Below, one piece after another: positions 7,001 to 8,326 of a stretch of 8,326 nucleotides of DNA. The translations under genes were made by a program, and so were the position numbers. The notes beneath the pieces were generated by a model. The model was given only the letters and a program-made list of their open reading frames with translations, was not told the DNA's origin and searched no databases. Source of the DNA: Candidatus Omnitrophota bacterium (lineage in GTDB: Bacteria; Omnitrophota; Gorgyraeia; Zapsychrales; Zapsychraceae); contig JAGOSC010000075.1 in the NCBI GenBank assembly GCA_018062515.1, forward strand, positions 1 to 8,326. The letters are read 5' to 3'. Each line of letters begins with the position of its first letter. The stretch's first letter is position 1.

Positions 7001-8326
7001 TGCATTTGCATTATTAACTTTTTTCAGTGGCCAGTCTTTTAGACGCGCTAATTGTTCAAATCTTTCTTTATCTAAAGTGAAAACAACGTAAGCGCCCGAT
7101 CGCTTACGAACTAATGTAAAGATTTCTTCTCCCACCTTAAGTGTTTTAGTCGGTTCAGTAAACTCGGCAGCTTCTCCAACCTCTTTTTTGAGTCTTTCCC
7201 AAATCCCCTTTGCTCCCGTAAAATACAGTTGAAAACTATTTGCTGAAAAGACTACATCATTCGCTTCAACATCTGGAACCTTGGCTTTAAATGCCCAGCC
7301 TTTTAGGCGCGCTAACCGTTCAAATTTTTCCTGGTTTAAAGTGAAAACAGTATGTCCTCCTCCTGATCGCTTACGAATCAAAATAAAATTTTCCTTCCCC
7401 ACTTTAATTGTTTTAGTCGGTTCAGGATATTCATTTGCCTCGCCAATCTCTTGTCGGAAGGTTTGCCAAATCTTTCCTTCATATTTTAAATATTTTCCAA
7501 AACCAGGTCTTGAAAAAATCACATCAGTTGCTTCAATATCCGGAACCTTAAATAACCAACCTTTTAGGCGCATCAATTGTTCAAATCTTTTCTGGTTTAA
7601 AGTAAAAACAATACGTTTTCCCGACTGTTTACGAACCAAAATAAAATTTTCTTCCCCCACTTTTATTGTTTTAGTCGGTTCAGGATATTCATCTGCCTCA
7701 CCAATCTCTTGTTTGAAAATTTGCCAAATCCTGGCCCCACCTATTAAATATTCATCAAAGCTTTTGGGTAAAAAGACTACATCATGAATATCTTCGTCAG
7801 GAATCTTTGATCTAGGCGGCCACTTTTTTAGACGCACCAATTGTTCGAATCTTTCTTGGTTTAAAGTAAAAACAATACGTCCTGCCGATTGTTTACGAAT
7901 CAAAATAAAATTTTCTTCCCCTACTTTTATTGTTTTAGTCGGTTCAGGATATTCCTTTGCCTCGCCAATCTCTTCTCTGAATGTTTGCCAAACCCCTCCC
8001 CCACCTATTAAATATTTATCAAAACTAATTTGTGAAAAGATCACATCACTCGCTGCAGCGTCCGGAACCGTGGCTTTAAATGCCCAGCCTTTTAGGCGCG
8101 CTAACCGTTCAAATTTTTCCTGGTTTAAAGTGAAAACAGTATGTCCTCCTCCTGATCGCTTACGAATCAAAATAAAATTTTCTTCCCCCACTTTTATTGT
8201 TTTAGTCGGTTCAGGATATTCCTTTGCCTCGCCAATCTCTTCTCTGAATGTTTGCCAAACCCCTCCCCCACCTACTAAATATTTATCAAAACTAATTTGT
8301 GAAAAGATCACATCACTCGCTGCAGC
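4082..8326 (-). CDS. Giant SNF2-family ATPase with N-terminal tandem repeats, 5' end outside the window
   Basis: The frame is open through the right edge, so the N-terminus is missing; residues are numbered here from the Val codon at 8311. In order: five repeats of about 88 residues (1-431), an unrecognised helical region (432-516), an Ig-like beta domain (about 518-590), a charged coiled-coil-prone region (597-690), the SNF2 motor (about 690-1200), an acidic region, an Asn/Gly linker (1304-1314) and a separate tail (1332-1409). Motor motifs are complete: I LEQGLGKT (718-725), Ia IIVPNAVVTTW, II LDESQ (814-818), III SATP (843-846), IV KVVIFAQYRNQ (1025-1035), V GAVGVTFTAAD (1128-1138) and VI QAEDRANRI (1154-1162). 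Lys724, Asp815, Glu816, Arg1158 and Arg1161 are all kept, so an active ATP-driven DNA translocase is expected. Motif II is DESQ rather than DEAH. About 45 residues (1062-1106) are inserted between motifs IV and V. No nuclease or methylase domain is seen. Its biological role (remodelling, repair, defence) is unknown. No clear terminator follows the stop. Confidence 0.93.
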   Translation of the reverse strand, partial: AAASDVIFSQISFDKYLVGGGGVWQTFREEIGEAKEYPEPTKTIKVGEENFILIRKRSGGGHTVFTLNQEKFERLARLKGWAFKATVPDAAASDVIFSQISFDKYLIGGGGVWQTFREEIGEAKEYPEPTKTIKVGEENFILIRKQSAGRIVFTLNQERFEQLVRLKKWPPRSKIPDEDIHDVVFLPKSFDEYLIGGARIWQIFKQEIGEADEYPEPTKTIKVGEENFILVRKQSGKRIVFTLNQKRFEQLMRLKGWLFKVPDIEATDVIFSRPGFGKYLKYEGKIWQTFRQEIGEANEYPEPTKTIKVGKENFILIRKRSGGGHTVFTLNQEKFERLARLKGWAFKAKVPDVEANDVVFSANSFQLYFTGAKGIWERLKKEVGEAAEFTEPTKTLKVGEEIFTLVRKRSGAYVVFTLDKERFEQLARLKDWPLKKVNNANAIEEYIENHLEIQDAIASTIEDPEALYAYLMFTDVPVEMARGIVIESFHGIRGAARTISDLDDYNNYTETDDQMTLEEVPSETADLRFTMRGKVPAGYSQVQIYVDRDRIVDVDENGHFTVNFILERGKVAQFGFFGINEEAQTRTKSTVITVSQTSPPKDIGAIFDELLSKKEELQVKIFNNKEQLKYLTKRMEISALKHFTEDEKEGFLYLDQKIEQMKSPFMKQLYRFIKEKFEEIDAFEVEDLRKSEKLYFYEKYAIRETTERMNDPNNPSKGVILALEQGLGKTLVALSAVRKDPNGAAIIVPNAVVTTWGEQEGHFFEDKETETHIITGTGVQKAKKIEEAGNKSKVVNLEYIRDKKHVMGLNKNPKQVLVLDESQFISRPGSQQSEGATDIKRRFTILISATPFANTEAARSVIKFLERGNKGLEDSKVFKRLFDTNDPESLRLLHFWFNQYLIRIKKRDVFKEYDKSKPLEEQKDRLPSKEFISPEELGEYELTPEQADAQLQMFTDWLGWVQRKIASGGVKTEDDAIIQKRERDENYFSKMHSLRQMSNTPKYIGIDQESPKLKSMDKIVEKEVINKNGKVVIFAQYRNQVKEYLSRYADLNAISYYGDTEHEKPTIKGYLATEDGQKLRLFKKKNRYEYDIDLNGLLIEDPKGDPITSLDYNRLVFQNDPTAKVLIATYDSGAVGVTFTAADAVIFDDLARDYTVQYQAEDRANRIDNLRKKYAVRYYNLIAKYPESFINKVRDLYQVTDSYNSKKLVTADEITDEMEQDDNLEIESLYDLYFSNGTYDQVHFKNLQAQKRIFELILDGLQDQKDMDLITNKRLKEKFPGLFTVTKHGKIIDEQPDEEFKEIEERIENGNGDGNGNGENKDSAMISNGEQGSKPQDVGGIDFNPNNINLEIKNDGKDISIPIDEQQIQMDHIGGFTPVIINITSILNFPQVLGLKENEEDVNVEYSLSKDSER
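4085..4318 (-). other. C-terminal tail module of the SNF2 protein
   Basis: Residues 1332-1409 form a separate module after the flexible Asn/Gly linker, beginning GGIDFNPNNINLEIKNDGK and continuing through GGFTPVIINITSILNFPQV. It is not part of any SNF2 motor. The pattern recalls tails I associate with other very large, otherwise unrelated proteins of Omnitrophota; this is memory and not a search result. A shared tail on unrelated proteins would point to a sorting, anchoring or processing signal. Confidence 0.4.
4370..4402 (-). repeat. Asn/Gly-rich linker encoded by imperfect hexanucleotide repeats
   Basis: Five imperfect copies of a six-base unit (CCATTA, CCATTG, CCGTCT, CCATTA, CCATTT on the plus strand) encode the linker NGNGDGNGNGE. 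It separates the acidic end of the motor from the tail module and should be flexible. Slippage here would change linker length by pairs of residues without shifting the frame. Confidence 0.75.
4994..5128 (-). other. Insertion between SNF2 motor motifs IV and V
   Basis: Residues about 1062-1106 lie between YYGDTE, where family members normally pass straight into a short helix, and NRLVFQNDPTAKVLIAT. The insert is rich in Lys, Arg and Asp and looks like a beta-hairpin pair (LRLFKKKNRYEYDIDLNGLL). Its basic run could touch DNA. It is seen in the sequence; the fold and role are inferred. Confidence 0.5.
6542..6760 (-). other. Ig-like beta-sandwich domain inside the SNF2 protein
   Basis: Residues about 518-590 show a regular beta pattern: LRFTMRGKVPAG, VQIYVDRDRIVDVDENGHF, TVNFILERGK and QFGFFGINEEAQTRT, ending VITVSQ. 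The VDENGHFTVNFxLxxGK part is typical of bacterial Ig-like domains, which are usually found on secreted or surface proteins and are unexpected beside a DNA motor. Confidence 0.55.
7282..7393 (-). repeat. 112-bp segment of unit 4 identical to 8071-8182 of unit 1
   Basis: Every base from 7282 to 7393 equals the base 789 positions further on (8071-8182). The segment encodes the second half of the repeat (ILIRKRSGGGHTVFTLNQ through RLKGWAFKA). Units 2 and 3, which lie between, differ widely here, including KQSAGRIVF or KQSGKRIVF instead of KRSGGGHTVF. Confidence 0.95.
7893..8059 (-). repeat. 167-bp segment nearly identical to 8160-8326
   Basis: At an offset of 267 bases, 165 of 167 positions agree; the differences are at 7922/8189 and 7+1 codons on at 8008/8275. 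It covers the first half of unit 2 plus the end of unit 1, matched to the first half of unit 1 plus the end of the unit outside the window. The match is far closer than to units 3-5 and shows very recent exchange or duplication. Confidence 0.93.

Larger units (their letters stand above)
7019..8326 (-). repeat. Tandem array of ~88-residue (258-267 bp) coding repeats
   Basis: Five full units are visible: 8045-8311 (89 aa), 7781-8044 (88), 7523-7780 (86), 7256-7522 (89) and 7019-7255 (79, most divergent). The last 15 bases at the right edge are the end of a further unit identical to the end of unit 1, so the array continues outside the window. The shared core is W..F..E.GEA.E..EPTKT.KVG.E.F.L.RK.S, then VFTL...FE.L.RLK.W. 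The two halves of each unit are separated by a variable Gly/Ser/His stretch, and units are joined by variable acidic linkers (VPDAAASD, IPDEDIHD, VPDIEATD, VPDVEAND). I do not recognise the domain. The aromatic and basic residues with a likely beta-hairpin and a closing helix would suit a small binding module, but that is inference. Divergence of the last unit is usual at the edge of a tandem array. Confidence 0.95.

Noticed and set aside
7281..7787. Plus-strand open frame of 168 codons opposite the repeat array
   Set aside because: It is antisense to a well-supported coding region, its protein simply mirrors the repeats twice, and no ribosome binding site or family resemblance is seen.
8309..8311. 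GTG as the start codon of the SNF2 protein
   Set aside because: The frame is open upstream, and the same Val begins every repeat unit, so it is internal.
7019..8326. CRISPR-like or other non-coding periodic array
   Set aside because: The period of 258-267 bases, the intact reading frame and codon-position variation show coding protein repeats.

Overview
The window holds six protein genes, all on the minus strand, so transcription runs from high to low coordinates. It looks like bacterial chromosome: leaderless operons are absent, Shine-Dalgarno sites precede most starts, rho-independent terminators are clear, and sigma70-type promoters are visible. The DNA is moderately AT-rich. The mixture of a trehalase-like GH15 enzyme, a DUF454/YbaN membrane protein, a small YdeI/OmpD-type protein and a very large SNF2 protein with a distinctive C-terminal tail reminds me of uncultivated lineages such as Omnitrophota. 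That placement is recollection plus inference and cannot be proved from this sequence.

Layout from transcriptional upstream (right) to downstream (left). (1) From the right edge to 4082 lies the 3' part of a giant gene that is open through the window edge. It encodes at least five tandem copies of an unrecognised domain of about 88 residues, a helical region, an Ig-like beta domain, a coiled-coil stretch, a complete SNF2-type ATPase motor, an Asn/Gly linker and a separate conserved-looking C-terminal tail. (2) A cold-shock protein gene (3659-3862) has its own strong promoter, a leader of about 100 nt and a strong terminator. (3) A probable two-gene unit follows: a DUF454 membrane protein (3139-3528) and an 83-residue YdeI/OmpD-type protein with a Cys/His tail (2840-3091). 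(4) A SRPBCC/AHSA1-type protein (2222-2722) follows with a very strong ribosome binding site, a palindrome upstream and a terminator downstream. (5) A GH15 glycoside hydrolase (218-2062) has its own promoter with a perfect -35 box and a textbook terminator at 162-201. The left 160 bases hold no gene that I can support.

Most genes look like independently transcribed units rather than one pathway. No metabolic link among GH15, AHSA1, DUF454 and the cold-shock protein is visible. The part most worth a second look is the SNF2 gene: its repeats show nucleotide-level mosaicism (a 112-bp perfect match between units 1 and 4, and 165 of 167 identical bases between units 1/0 and 2/1), which indicates recent recombination or gene conversion inside the array. 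No stretch over 300 bases is without a gene.
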